A stretch of 45,034 nucleotides of DNA, taken from Tieghemiomyces parasiticus (taxonomy: Eukaryota; Kickxellomycota; Dimargaritomycetes; Dimargaritales; Dimargaritaceae). Of the stretch, positions 34,717-44,955 are shown one piece after another. The translations under genes and the position numbers were made by a program. Numbering within the stretch: position 1 is the stretch's first letter; every line of letters begins with the position of its first letter. The notes under the pieces are model-generated. The model ran no database searches, was not told the origin of the DNA, and saw nothing but the letters and a program-made list of their open reading frames with translations. Location: positions 1-45,034 of the forward strand of contig JANBPT010000315.1 in the NCBI GenBank assembly GCA_027575765.1. The letters are read 5' to 3'.

Positions 34717-35952
34717 ATGGCCTCCTCTACGCCCCACCGCGTCGCCTGGATTGGCCTGGGGAACCTCGGCCTGCCCATCGCCCAGAACCTGCAGACGGTG
34801 CTTACCCAGGCCACCACCAGCGCGGAAGTGGCTGCAAGCCTGCCCTTTGCTGTAGAGCCGACCCTCACTGTCTACAACCGCACCACCGGCAAGGCCGCCC
34901 CTATCCAAGCCCTGGGCGGCCAATTGGCCCCCTCCATTGCTGAGGTTGCCGAAACCTGCCAAATCATTTTCACTTGCCTGGCCAACGACCAGGCCGTCGG
35001 CACCGTGTTCCGGGAGCTCATTTCAACGCTGCGGGCCCGCCAGGAAGCCGGACGGGCACCCACGTCCCCGGTCTACCTGGTCGACGTCAGCACCGTATCG
35101 GAGGCACTGGTCACCGAACTCAACGAGTCTATCCAGCTGCTAACTGCTGCCCAGCCCAGCTCCGTCCCGATTTACTACCTTCGTTGTCCCGTCTTTGGTC
35201 CCCCGGCAGCCGCTCAAAGTGCTGCTCTCGTCTGGGTCCTCTCCGGTCCCGACGCTGCCCGTGCGGCCATCAAGGGACTCGTACTGCCTGGCCTGGGTCG
35301 CGCCAGCATTGACATGGGTACCAACATTATCAAGGGATCAAACATGAAACTGCTGGGCAACTACTTCATCACGGCGACTATTGAGAGCCTAAGCGAGGCG
35401 GGGACCTTAGCTGAGGCTGCCGGGCTGGGGACCGCCAAAGCACTGGAGTTCATTGAGCTCATGTTCCCATTTGGTTCCTACTTGGGCTACTGCCGCAAGC
35501 AGGTACGCCCCGACGAGCGTCACCTAGCCACCTCGGCAGGTGGGACTTCGGCCCCCGCGTTCCCTACCTCTGCCCCCACCGCTACTACCACCCATCCGGT
35601 CAACAGTCTTCGCCTCGATAGCGTGGCCGCCCAGACCGCCACGCCGGTCAGCACTCCCGGGACCGAGACCACGGCCGCTTCCTCCCAGGACGGATTCATC
35701 ACCGACGTTGGGTTCACCGTAGATAACGGCCTCAAGGATGTCAACTTGATTCTGGACCTAGCCCGCCGCAATAACGTCCAGCTGCCCACCCTTGACGCCC
35801 TGCGCAAGAACCTAACCACTTTACAGGCCAGCGGACTCAACCACTGGGACTGGAGCGCTGCCATCGTCGCCACCCGCTGGGCCGCCCAGCTGCCTGGGTA
35901 CCACAATGACACCACGTTTGCAAGTAAGGACAGGCCCGCGGAGGAGCGATAG
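34717..35952 (+). CDS. 3-hydroxyisobutyrate dehydrogenase-like NAD(P)-binding protein
   Basis: One open frame of 411 residues from the ATG at 34717. The beta-hydroxyacid dehydrogenase fold is plain: Rossmann motif GLGNLG at 13-18, an NRTTGKA nucleotide-binding segment, substrate motif DVSTVSE from Asp123, GPPAAAQSAALVWVLSG, and the catalytic Lys211 in GSNMKLLGN. This family oxidises 3-hydroxyisobutyrate or related small hydroxyacids; the exact substrate cannot be told, and the fungal 6-phosphogluconate-dehydrogenase-like oxidoreductases are equally possible. Residues about 263-324 form a threonine/alanine/proline/serine-rich insertion that breaks the helical C-terminal domain. It is bordered by GTACGC and CCCAG and is exactly 186 bp, so it may be an optional in-frame intron. 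A donor-like GTAAGG near 35921 could also extend the C-terminus into another exon. Confidence 0.85.
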   Translation: MASSTPHRVAWIGLGNLGLPIAQNLQTVLTQATTSAEVAASLPFAVEPTLTVYNRTTGKAAPIQALGGQLAPSIAEVAETCQIIFTCLANDQAVGTVFRELISTLRARQEAGRAPTSPVYLVDVSTVSEALVTELNESIQLLTAAQPSSVPIYYLRCPVFGPPAAAQSAALVWVLSGPDAARAAIKGLVLPGLGRASIDMGTNIIKGSNMKLLGNYFITATIESLSEAGTLAEAAGLGTAKALEFIELMFPFGSYLGYCRKQVRPDERHLATSAGGTSAPAFPTSAPTATTTHPVNSLRLDSVAAQTATPVSTPGTETTAASSQDGFITDVGFTVDNGLKDVNLILDLARRNNVQLPTLDALRKNLTTLQASGLNHWDWSAAIVATRWAAQLPGYHNDTTFASKDRPAEER

Positions 35953-36900
35953 AGCCTACCAGATATGCCAATGTGGGAGACGTTGGCGTAGTCCGCGCCT
36001 GCTGCACTGGAATGATGGGGGTTTTAAATTTGCATGTAAGGTTCACTGTGCGGCAATCCAGTCTTGGCGGCATCCCACTGTTTACAATAAATGTGCCGTG
36101 CAAAACATCCCATGCTTCAACCGTAGCAAGGAGTTGATGGTGTGATTTGTGAGAATAGGGCTTTAGGTGCCACCAATAGGAGGGCGCGGAGGAACCCCCG
36201 CCCATTTTCACCTCAAAGTGAAAAAGTCCGCCTACCAACAGCCCTTTTTTTGTTTTCTTGGGCCTCAACTCTAGTCGCTGGGCTGACAACCGGACATGCT
36301 TGTGACCGATCAGACAGACCTGAACAGGCACCAATTACTACCCACCAGCGGACGGGCTGGGAACCACCGGAAACTTTACGGACTTTCCATGAAATTAAAG
36401 CACAGCTAGGGCGGTGATGCGGGCATTCTAGCGAAGCAGAGAGGTAAACAAGTCATATTATGGTGTTGGGAGTTGGTGCTACCTGGCCAACTAAAGTGTG
36501 GTAAGGAGGCAGGGGCGCAGCCCAAGAGACGCCTCACGGGAACCCTCTTTGACTACACGTCCGTTACTCCACCCTCCTGACTTTCGCTATAGCCACCAGT
36601 GGTGCGGCGCAGCGGCCATTTCTAACCCAGCCCACACTTAGCCCATCTCCAGGGTTGCAAGGCACGCCGCCCTTCACCTTTGCGCCCGCCTCTCGCTCAG
36701 GTCTTTCCAGCCGACTGCCTGACGCATCACCCTTCCCTTTCCCCAGGAGCTTCTCTTCGTCTTTTTTTTTAACACTTATCCCTCCGGCCCCGCCCGCATC
36801 CTCTATCTATCGGGCTGTGGATTTCTCTCTCTTTACTCTGAATTTATACACCGGCCGGTACTCGTCCGACACCCCCGAAGGTTCTTCCCGACATCTCACC
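35953..36900. other. Intergenic region and leader of NUP53
   Basis: 948 bp. AATAAA at 36086-36091 probably ends the dehydrogenase-like transcript. A small hairpin TTTTCAC/GTGAAAA lies around 36206-36225. From 36655 the frame of NUP53 is open but lacks an ATG, and the DNA is pyrimidine-rich, as expected of a leader. Confidence 0.4.
36086..36091 (+). terminator. Poly(A) signal for the dehydrogenase-like gene
   Basis: AATAAA 134 bp after the stop at 35952. Confidence 0.5.
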
Positions 36901-39183
36901 ATGTACCAGTCGCCCCACGGCCCGCTCTTTGGGCAAACGCGATCGACCGATGTCGGTGCCTCGACGAATGGGCCCGCTCCCGCTAATCTTTTCGGGGCCA
37001 CTAACCAGCCCTCCACCGCCGGCGCTTACGGCAATGCGGCAATCTCTTGGCAGCTTGGCGGGTCTGCTGCCCCAGCGCCGGCTTCAAACTACCAAATGGA
37101 ACTTCAAGCGCGGCCCGGTCACAGTGGGCTGCTTTCCTCTCCCGATGCTGGTCGACATGGCACTGCGCCCGGCCACCCGTCTCCTGCAGCCAACCACCGC
37201 CACAGCTTAGGACTCGACCACGCCACCACGTCAGCCGCGGCAACCAACTACCTTCCGTCGTTCCTGCTGGGCAATCTGCAAAACCAAGTGGCCATGAATG
37301 GGCTTAGCGGCAGCCCGTATGCCCCTCGCCAGCCGGGCGAGCGGTACGACCCCTTGCCGCGGCAGCCGACCCCAGACCGGTCGCAAACTCCGGCCGTGTT
37401 CTCTCCTGGTGGCAGCGGTACCAACCTGTCATCCCTGGCCTGGTCCTCTTCCTCCCCTGCGAAGTCGCTGGATCCACAGGTGCAGGCCTATGTCCAATCC
37501 CAGGGCGGCCAGCCGTCCCTCACACGGCGTCTCAGCGGGGGTAGTGGGTTCGGCCACTACGACATGCTGAACAGTCGGCAGAAGAAGCGGCATATCCCCA
37601 TGGATGTCGTCACCGTGGTGGGCGACGTGCCTCCGGCTGCCACCCTGGACGATCTGACCCAAGCCGCTGATTCACACGAGCGCAACCTTCACCAGATGCA
37701 AACAAACGACGCCGACGACGTGTTCCACGAGTCGACTGGCTACGCTCTTCCCGGTCAGACCTCCCAACCGGGCCAGACCCCTGCCACCCTTCCGTACGGA
37801 GCCGAGCCGGCCCTGACTTACGGCTGGGGGTCCACCACGTCAGCCGGCACGGTGAACGCGTCCACCTCCTGGGGTCAGTCGGTAGGCACCGCCACCGCGC
37901 CACCGTCGGGATTCACCGTCACCGTCTTTGGCTTTCCGCCGGACCTGGCCCGTGACGTGTTTGAATACTTCCGGCAATTCGGTGAAATCACCAGTTACGG
38001 CGTATCGGAGAAAGCCGCCAACTTCATTACGTTCGTCTACGCGCGTGGCGAGGACGCCCAGCGGGCCTTGGGCTGCAATGGCAAGGTGATTGGCAGTAAC
38101 GTGATGGTAGGCGTCGTGCCCGGTACGTCTGCCGTCGGATCCAATGGCAGCACGATGAATAACTCTGCTGCTTCAGCTCCAGCCCAGACCGCCGCAGCCC
38201 CCGTCCACAATTTAGCCAATCTTACCGGGGGTCTGTTCCGGACCTTCACCTCCACCATCTCCCCAAAGTCCACTACAACGGCCTTCGGGACTACCGGTCT
38301 CAGCGGTCCGATTTTACCCGCCAACTCTGCCCCCAGTGCTAGCTCAGTAGCCCCGCCGCAGCCTGTGTTCTATTCCGTCCCACCAGAGGTCCGGTACAGC
38401 ACACAGGTCCCGTCCTCGTTCTTGCGATCGGGACCTTTGGCCACCTGGGGCACGCAGGCGACCTCGACGGCCACCACTAGTTCCGGTGCTTCAACCTGCA
38501 CCCAGGCGAACCAGACGAATGGCATACTTACCACCCAGCCTTCCGCCTGGCAGCCGACTCCGAGTTTCCTAAGTTCCCCTTCGGTGGCCGTGCCGCAAGG
38601 GTACCACCCGCCAGCGGCTCCTCAGCCTTCCAACTCGATTAATCGCGCCCCGACTTCGTTACTGGGCCCAACGGCTTCTCCATGGATGACGATGACCACT
38701 TCGCCCCCCACCTCTGCCGCAGCCCCGTCATTTGTCTCGCCCTTGGGTCTCGCCTCGCAACCACAGGCCGCGTCAACTACCTTCGACGACGCCCCACCGG
38801 TGCTATCCTTTGCCCGCCAGGACCACCCGGCCGGCCCTCGCCAGTCGGGCTATGGTCCCCCGTTATTCGGCTCACCACCGCAAGCCTCGGCACAGACCAG
38901 ATTCCAGTCATCGCTGGCCGCTACGGACCGTCTGTCTGCACCACGCGCCCCGCCGCCGCCCAGTGTCCTCCGTCAGCAGCAGCTGCGGCAGCCCGGGCAG
39001 AAGCTACAATCGGGGTTCGCCCCACCAACTGCGAGCGCTACCGCTCCGGGCGGACCAGTTAATCTCACTCCCAACCGGGGCCAGCCCGTGCCGATCGTTG
39101 GTCGCAATATCAACGAGAAGAATGCCAACAGCCCGCGTAGTGGGGCATGGCAAAGTGCCATGGATGCGCTCTTTGGTTGGTAG
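36901..39183 (+). CDS. NUP53: Nucleoporin of the Nup35/Nup53 family
   Basis: One exon, 760 residues. The ATG at 36901 follows a CACC context. A long low-complexity N-terminal region, rich in Ser/Pro/Thr/Gln and with scattered LFG and GYG dipeptides, precedes the family RRM-like MPPN domain at about 337-407: FTVTVFGFPPDLARDVFEYF, FGEITSY and IGSNVMVGVVPG. Another low-complexity region follows, and the protein ends with an amphipathic helix, AWQSAMDALFGW. Human NUP35 ends in nearly the same way, and that helix binds the inner nuclear membrane. The role is therefore in the inner ring of the nuclear pore, linking it to Nup93- and Nup155-type subunits. At 760 residues it is about twice the length of animal NUP35, by expansion of disordered parts. 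No introns despite its length. Confidence 0.93.
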   Translation: MYQSPHGPLFGQTRSTDVGASTNGPAPANLFGATNQPSTAGAYGNAAISWQLGGSAAPAPASNYQMELQARPGHSGLLSSPDAGRHGTAPGHPSPAANHRHSLGLDHATTSAAATNYLPSFLLGNLQNQVAMNGLSGSPYAPRQPGERYDPLPRQPTPDRSQTPAVFSPGGSGTNLSSLAWSSSSPAKSLDPQVQAYVQSQGGQPSLTRRLSGGSGFGHYDMLNSRQKKRHIPMDVVTVVGDVPPAATLDDLTQAADSHERNLHQMQTNDADDVFHESTGYALPGQTSQPGQTPATLPYGAEPALTYGWGSTTSAGTVNASTSWGQSVGTATAPPSGFTVTVFGFPPDLARDVFEYFRQFGEITSYGVSEKAANFITFVYARGEDAQRALGCNGKVIGSNVMVGVVPGTSAVGSNGSTMNNSAASAPAQTAAAPVHNLANLTGGLFRTFTSTISPKSTTTAFGTTGLSGPILPANSAPSASSVAPPQPVFYSVPPEVRYSTQVPSSFLRSGPLATWGTQATSTATTSSGASTCTQANQTNGILTTQPSAWQPTPSFLSSPSVAVPQGYHPPAAPQPSNSINRAPTSLLGPTASPWMTMTTSPPTSAAAPSFVSPLGLASQPQAASTTFDDAPPVLSFARQDHPAGPRQSGYGPPLFGSPPQASAQTRFQSSLAATDRLSAPRAPPPPSVLRQQQLRQPGQKLQSGFAPPTASATAPGGPVNLTPNRGQPVPIVGRNINEKNANSPRSGAWQSAMDALFGW

Positions 39184-39532
39184 GCTCACCGGGTTCCAGG
39201 GGATACAATTGGGTTTTTTTTATTATTATTATTATTTTGGAAACAACCCCAAGAATATTCTACCTCATAATCCCTCTCTCATCATTTTACTCATTTAAAC
39301 CATGCCTAGTACGCGTGCAGCACCTGTGATATCAGCGACAATTTTCTACCCTGCCGATCCTTTCCGAAGTGATACACAAGTATAATACAGTCATCTAAGT
39401 GGACAGCAACTACAACCCGCTTGAACATAGCAGTTTCACACTGCAACATCAACCCGAAAAACTTCAGCGTGCCATCCAGCACCATGCCTTTCTTCGTGGC
39501 ACCCGTTTCATCTCAACGTGCGCTCCGGTTTA
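39184..39532. other. Convergent intergenic region NUP53 / carrier
   Basis: 349 bp of A+T-rich DNA. It contains the T-run plus ATT microsatellite and, on the minus strand, AATAAA overlapping the carrier stop codon. No gene seen. Confidence 0.4.
39214..39238. repeat. T-run and (ATT)5 microsatellite
   Basis: Eight T followed by five ATT units, 30 bp downstream of the NUP53 stop. Confidence 0.85.
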
Positions 39533-40655
39533 TTAAGAAACAGCCCGCTCTTGCGCACTTGCTTGGAAGTAGTGCGACAGCGTTTCATACACTACAAAGG
39601 TGATACAGGTGCCGGGAAGGACCCGAACAATGTTAGGCCCCAGACCCTTGTAGAACCCCAGCAAGCCTTCATGGTGGTAGATCTTGGTGATGGCGTCCAG
39701 CACACCAGTGTATTTGATGTCGGTAATTTGATTCTGCAGTCGTGTGCGGATGACCTGATAGGGATAGGTGCAGACTGTGGCGAAGACTTTGGACCCGGCG
39801 GCCATTCCCATGTACTCGGCAGCGTTCTGAGTTCCCCGTTGGGATAGCGTAAGAGTGGGGAGTATATGTAATGGGGAAGAGATTAGCAGAGTGGGAAGAG
39901 GAAGGGGGGGCGGGGGACAGATCAGCGAACGGCCGTGGACCTTCAAGGACGTAACTTGAACCCAACTGACTAAAGTAATAAAGCCATTTAATTTCGCTTA
40001 CCAATTTGGTGCCGAGGGCCACGTCGAGCTTCTCGGCCCGCCACCGCTTCATCTCCTCGTACGCCATGAACTGCAACGACCCGTGCGAAACCCCAAACAG
40101 GCCAGGTACCAGCCCCTTATATAATCCGCGAACACCTTCGTATCGGTAGATGCTCGTTAGCCCGTGCCAGAGTCCGCGGTAGGCCTGCTTTGCTCCGCGG
40201 TCGGTGGCAAACATACGAGTCTTAACGACCCACAGCGGGTTAGCACAGAGCTGGGTGAGGGCGCCCGCCGCCGCCGCGGCTGTCAGGTGTTGGGTCGGGG
40301 ACAGAGCCTGGCGGCCTGTACGGTCGGTTTCGAACCGTTTGAGAGTGTCGTACCAGAAGAAATAGAGGCCCCAGCTCGCGGTGTTTCCAGCCAAATTGGG
40401 CGAGAGTCCGCGGTAAAACCCCCGGAGGCCGTCCTGGCGGAGGACGGCACGGAAGGCGCGAAAGGCCCGACCGACAATTTGCGGGCGTGGGGGTGGTTGG
40501 CCCGTCGGTGCACGCCGAGGGGTGGCGTCGTCAAGTTGGAGTCGCGTCTTGATAAGGTCCAGGGGCTGTAGTGTAATGGTGGACACCGTGGCCGCCCCGA
40601 TACCGGCCACGGCGTGGTCCAGGGACGGGTTGCCGAAATAGGAAGGTTTGGCCAT
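39533..40655 (-). CDS. FLX1: Mitochondrial FAD/folate-type carrier (SLC25A32/Flx1 family)
   Basis: Exons 40655-40002 and 39826-39533 join in phase 0 (175-bp intron, GTAAGC/CAG) to give 315 residues, the same as human SLC25A32. Three carrier repeats each bear the signature: QPLDLIKTRLQ (Pro31), NPLWVVKTRM (Pro140) and YPYQVIRTRLQ (Pro240). The tryptophan in the second signature, plus GLSPNLAGNTASWGLYFFWYD and GLVPGLFGVSHGSLQFMAYE, place it in the folate/FAD/NAD/pyrimidine-nucleotide branch; the closest resemblance I recognise is yeast Flx1 and animal SLC25A32. It would import a flavin or folate cofactor across the inner mitochondrial membrane. The choice between FAD and folate cannot be made from sequence alone. 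Confidence 0.93.
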
Positions 40656-41395
40656 GAGGTTATCCGGTTGATGGCGGTGGGAGGGAACGAATTGCCCGCT
40701 GGTTGCCGGCCAATCGTATAATACTAGACACGAAAGGTCGAATAGGCCGGTGCCGTAATGGGGTTGGAGAGTTTCGGTGAAGGGTAATGCGGTAAGGGCC
40801 TCGGTGGACAGGGTAGTAGTGGCAAGGTAGGCAAGCGACAGCTACGGGGGTCAGTTGGTTATTCTAATGACTACAGCGTCTAGAGGGGACGGTGAAGGTC
40901 CACGGCGTTCAATACCATAGGGCGTGGGCGGATGGACAAGCAACGTCGGAAAGGGATGGACTACGTCTCATTGCAAAGCGACGGTCACGGTCGGGTGGCT
41001 TACTGACTCGGGCTTCCAGTGGTACGATGTCGTTGTCAAGCGGGCCTCACTGACACCCGCCCGTGAAGACTGAGACGTGTGGGTTTGCAATACGATCCTT
41101 GTGCTGATGGCAGCCGATTTCGGGGAAACGCACGTGATCACTGCGGATCCTATAACCTACCCTCCAGCCGTGTGGACTGCGGATCCACCAGGGAGACGAA
41201 GGAAGGATGCGGCGGGACATGGTGGTATAATGGCCTGCGCTGGCCCTCAGCCCGCTCGGTTCGCTCCTTTTTTTCCTGCCGGCTATCGCGTTGTCCCAGT
41301 CCCCTTCATCAACCGTAGCGGCCTTAGGTTATCTAGTATCGTTCTCTTCTGCCTACTCGCCATTTTCGTCGATTAGTTCGTGAATATCTGTCAAC
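40656..41395. promoter_or_regulatory. Divergent intergenic region carrier / RPS27
   Basis: 740 bp. CACGTG at 41131-41136, in GCACGTGATCAC, lies 265 bp before the RPS27 ATG. No TATA box is clear. A frame at 41077-41376 begins with GTG and shows no recognisable feature. Confidence 0.45.
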
Positions 41396-41999
41396 ATGCC
41401 GGTACGTGCCCTAATCTATCACGCCCCCTCACCCCCTTGTCGCGACGCCGTATCCATCCATCCGTCTATCGGATGCCATCTTCACGCCGTTCCACTCGAC
41501 TAGTTTGTCGGCAAGGTGACCAGAACGGATGGATGGGTGGGCTAAGCTCGAGTCTGTTTTGGTAGCTGCCGTCGTCGCTCAGTGGGATCGCACCATTAGC
41601 CTCGTAGGCTAGCTGAGATGCCGAACGGGAGCAATCCTGATGTCGACCAGTACGGAATCCACGTTCCCACCCATGGCATGCCTACGAACTTTGAATCGCT
41701 AACCCTGACCATCTCCTTCTCCATGCCTGCCCACTGATTTCTAAATTCAGCTCACCGTCGATCTCCTGAACCCCAGCGTCGAGTCCGAGTCGCGCAAGCA
41801 CAAGCTTAAGCGCCTGGTACCCACGCCCAACTCCTTCTTCATGGACGTGAAGTGCCCTGGCTGCTTCAACCTGACCACCGTCTTCAGCCACGCCAACTCC
41901 GTCGTCGTGTGCAACGGCTGCTCCACCGTGCTCTGCCAGCCCACCGGCGGTCGCGCTCGCCTCACCGAGGGCTGCTCTTTCCGCAAGAAGGCCAACTAA
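41396..41999 (+). CDS. RPS27: 40S ribosomal protein eS27
   Basis: Exon 1 (41396-41401) codes only Met-Pro; exon 2 is 41751-41999; the intron is 349 bp. The 84-residue product has the length and zinc finger of human eS27: Cys37-x2-Cys40 and Cys56-x2-Cys59. Other blocks are [47 protein letters not shown] and [11 protein letters not shown]. It is part of the small subunit. The donor is GTACGT. The intron holds an ATCC array and its inverted copy, able to form a hairpin. AATAAA lies 237 bp after the stop. Confidence 0.97.
41453..41537 (+). promoter_or_regulatory. ATCC element with inverted copy in the RPS27 intron
   Basis: TCCATCCATCCGT at 41453-41465 starts 51 nt after the 5' splice site and recurs inverted as ACGGATGGATGG at 41525-41536. 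Twelve base pairs could form a stem enclosing about 59 nt. The sense array resembles those of RPL35 and RPL31. Confidence 0.5.
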
Positions 42000-42235
42000 A
42001 TTCTGCCGCTACCGTTTGTTTTGTATACGCCATGAGTTACGATTGAATTCCGAGGTGGCAGCTGAACCGCTGGTGTTCAGACTTGTCAATGCCCTTGACT
42101 TACGAGGGTATTGATCCTTCTGATACTATCGAGCATTTCAGCGCGCCAACTGGCGCACAGTCCACGCCCTCACTCGCTCCTATCGAGCCACCTGTAGCCC
42201 GCTTCTGGTTCGGTCGCGAAGAGAACGACACTACC

Positions 42236-42241
42236 AATAAA
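42236..42241 (+). terminator. Possible poly(A) signal for RPS27
   Basis: AATAAA 237 bp after the RPS27 stop, rather far for this class of gene, but no nearer match was seen. Confidence 0.35.
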
Positions 42242-44770
42242 AACAGGCACGCCCCGTTGACTCTATGTCTCACTCAAACTTTGTCTCCCTCGTCACTGTA
42301 TGCATCCCCATCTCCTTGGCAATTGTAATACCGGGGTGCCTGGCCAGGACAGCTCTGCCAAAGCAGTATCTGTTGGCTTGAATTCAATGGCTGACAGTTA
42401 CCCAGGCTTTGGAATCTAAATGGGTATTCCTGCACCGTATGGAATGCTATTTGCCACGATTTCAGACGTCGACGGCAATCAACTCTAGGCCATCTTACCA
42501 CGCTACACGCCTGTACTGGCGATTGGCTAAGTACAGTACAAATACACCATGTCACAACAGTACCTAACTAACTGGAGAGTGTTGAGATAGGGCATATCGG
42601 GAGGTGCGGTAACACAATGCCTTCACAATTCTAACCATCGCCCAGGTAAATGCTCATGCTACTGTGCTCTGCAATACTATAGACCGGAAACAGGGCTGCA
42701 ACCACGAAGTATGGATATCGCTACGTAAGGTTGAATACTGCATTTAAGCCACTAGATTAATGAGTAACCGGTATCTAAAATTGCCTTGCGAATCGGAGGT
42801 AGCTGAGGACACGGGCCATACGAGGCCTGGAACAAGGCTGGGCACAATGGATATACTAATAGTATGCGCTCACAGCTGTCTAAGCATGAGCGAGTGACGT
42901 ATATTGGGAGCCAATAGACTAGGCTGACAATGGGTTTGGCCTCAGAGGCTAGAGTGACTAAACGTAACGTATGAGAAAGATACGAAATAAACCATGCAAT
43001 GAACCGTGGGCTCCCTGCGTGCCAGGTTGCAACCTTAGTCACGGCTTAAATAATCACCCGTTACGTATTAATCCGAATCCTCCGCGGAAAACCATCACCC
43101 TTCCGAAGAGGCCGGGTATAGCTTGCGCTGTGCCACCTATACTAAAAAGCGATGGTGGGCAGGTAGGGCCATCTTGTAGCCGACGCGGGTTATCGTTATT
43201 TAATGAGTGAATGATGGAGATTGGACACGTGTTTTTTTGCTATGGACCGCTCCACACAATCACGGCCCCATATCCTTACTCTTTTATCAGTCGCGGCCTA
43301 TTATAAACTTGGGTCCGTTGCACGACTAAAAAGTCCTAGTCACTTTCGACAGACCCATCGCCGAGATCGCGTCATCGTTAACAGGAAGCCGTCCTGATAT
43401 AATGATGAACAACCCTATTCCAATGACCCTCATTTTACAAATCTTTTGCAACTATTTAAATCGTCCCAATGGCAACTAGGAATAAACTTTAGTTCTATTT
43501 CGATTTCCGTCTAGTGCCGTCTGCGCTTATACCCAGGGCCTTGAAACTGTCTGCGCTTGCCCGCCGACCCGTTTCTGCATTCACTGATACTACCGTCTGC
43601 TCGCCCATTGCCCCGATATTTTTATGACTTCGCCTGATTATTTTTATATTTACAGGTTTAATGTGTACAGCTCACAAATTTTTGTGTAATAGGATGACAG
43701 GGTCGGGAGGTCTTGGTTAGACCGGACGTTGGAAACATGACGATTGGAATAAAGTGTAAAAGTCAAATGCTGTTCCTGGAAGAGGAATCAGGCCCGGTAT
43801 TTATTCATGTAGCAGTACTAATGGAAACACGCCCTTGTGCACGTAGGCTGGGATGCTCAGATCAATGATTAGGTTCAGTAAATGACGGTATCATATGTTA
43901 GTAAGCCATGTGGTTATCAGAAAATTGGATACCTATAATAAGGTGATACCCTAAAGTGGGCGTGGTTGGTTGGCCCATCACTTTTTGTAAAGCGGACCGG
44001 AATTGGATAGCCGGTCCCGCTTTCAAAAGAACCTCCGGGACGAAGTGGAGAGTTCGGGAGTACGCAGTCGGAGCAGGGGTATCCGAATCTGCAACGCAAA
44101 GTGAAACCAGACAACTATTGACGGAGTTGTCAAACAATGAAAACCTTTAAACGTGTAACAATAAACGAGCTTAGGAGAATGTTGATACCAGGTTTACTTA
44201 ATGGAATAGTGCCAACGAATGGCACTATGGTACAGAGAACAATAAAAAGCTGCCAGACCCTGTGTTGCATACTTGAGTCCAGCTTATATACTATAGACTA
44301 TAATGACGATCTACTGCTATTGGTGGAGAGCCTGACTAGGCCTCCATCTCTTTCGGACCTCTTCCAGAGGTCATCCAGTTCCTTTCCTTGATATTCCTTT
44401 ATTGGAGGTATAGGTGCGACCTATTACAGCTCCTCAAAGGGAGAAGCCGTGCTTGGCTTCACAATTTTGTGGTGCTTGGCTCTAGGTGGAGGTCTTTAGT
44501 TAGGCTGTACGCAACAATGGTCTGGGCCCAATGGCAAATCAGGGGAAAATGGCAACAGGTGGGATTGTTTACTTTAACATTAAAGTGTAAATAGTATGGT
44601 ATGGTTACGGGGTGGTTATCGATACTGAAAATAAAGGAAGATAAAGTTTACCAGATAAATCACAAAATAGAAAAATAGCTGGCAAGCCCTTGCTTAACTG
44701 TGTGGACTTGCTTTTATACTTGTGAGCAGGGAAGGATCTGCATCCCCCTGCATAAGGTGTGTATCCTTAA

Positions 44771-44829
44771 AACCTTGATCCTAGCTTTCCCCACAAGGGG
44801 AAAGCTAGTGTTTATGCTTCCCCAAGGTT
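44771..44829. repeat. Nested inverted repeats near the right end
   Basis: CTAGCTTTCCCC at 44781-44792 pairs perfectly with GGGGAAAGCTAG at 44797-44808 across an ACAA loop. Outside it, AACCTTG (44771-44777) pairs with CAAGGTT (44823-44829). It lies about 130 bp from the terminal repeat copy and may belong to the same element. Confidence 0.6.
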
Positions 44830-44955
44830 GACATGCACATCAGATGCCTTCAAGAGCCAAAGTGGGTGTTGGCACCACAATTTTGTGATGGAGCAACCAA
44901 CCAAGGCCGTTTTTAGGATCACTTTAGGGATCCCAGCTTCTTATAACCAATTGAC

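Larger units (their letters stand above)
42000..44955. other. Gene-poor, A+T-richer right flank
   Basis: Nearly 3 kb without a supportable gene. Short frames (42083-42328, 42752-43042, 43956-44150, 44137-44391 and others) have no recognisable motif, splice framework or codon use like the confident genes. A short direct repeat of GTCTGCGCTT occurs near 43520 and 43549. CACAATTTTGTG appears twice in the last 600 bp (near 44460 and 44875). No tRNA or rRNA gene was seen. Confidence 0.4.

Noticed and set aside
41580..41680. Possible box C/D snoRNA in the RPS27 intron
   Set aside because: TGATGT and CTGA occur, but no proper RTGATGA C box with a terminal stem was found.
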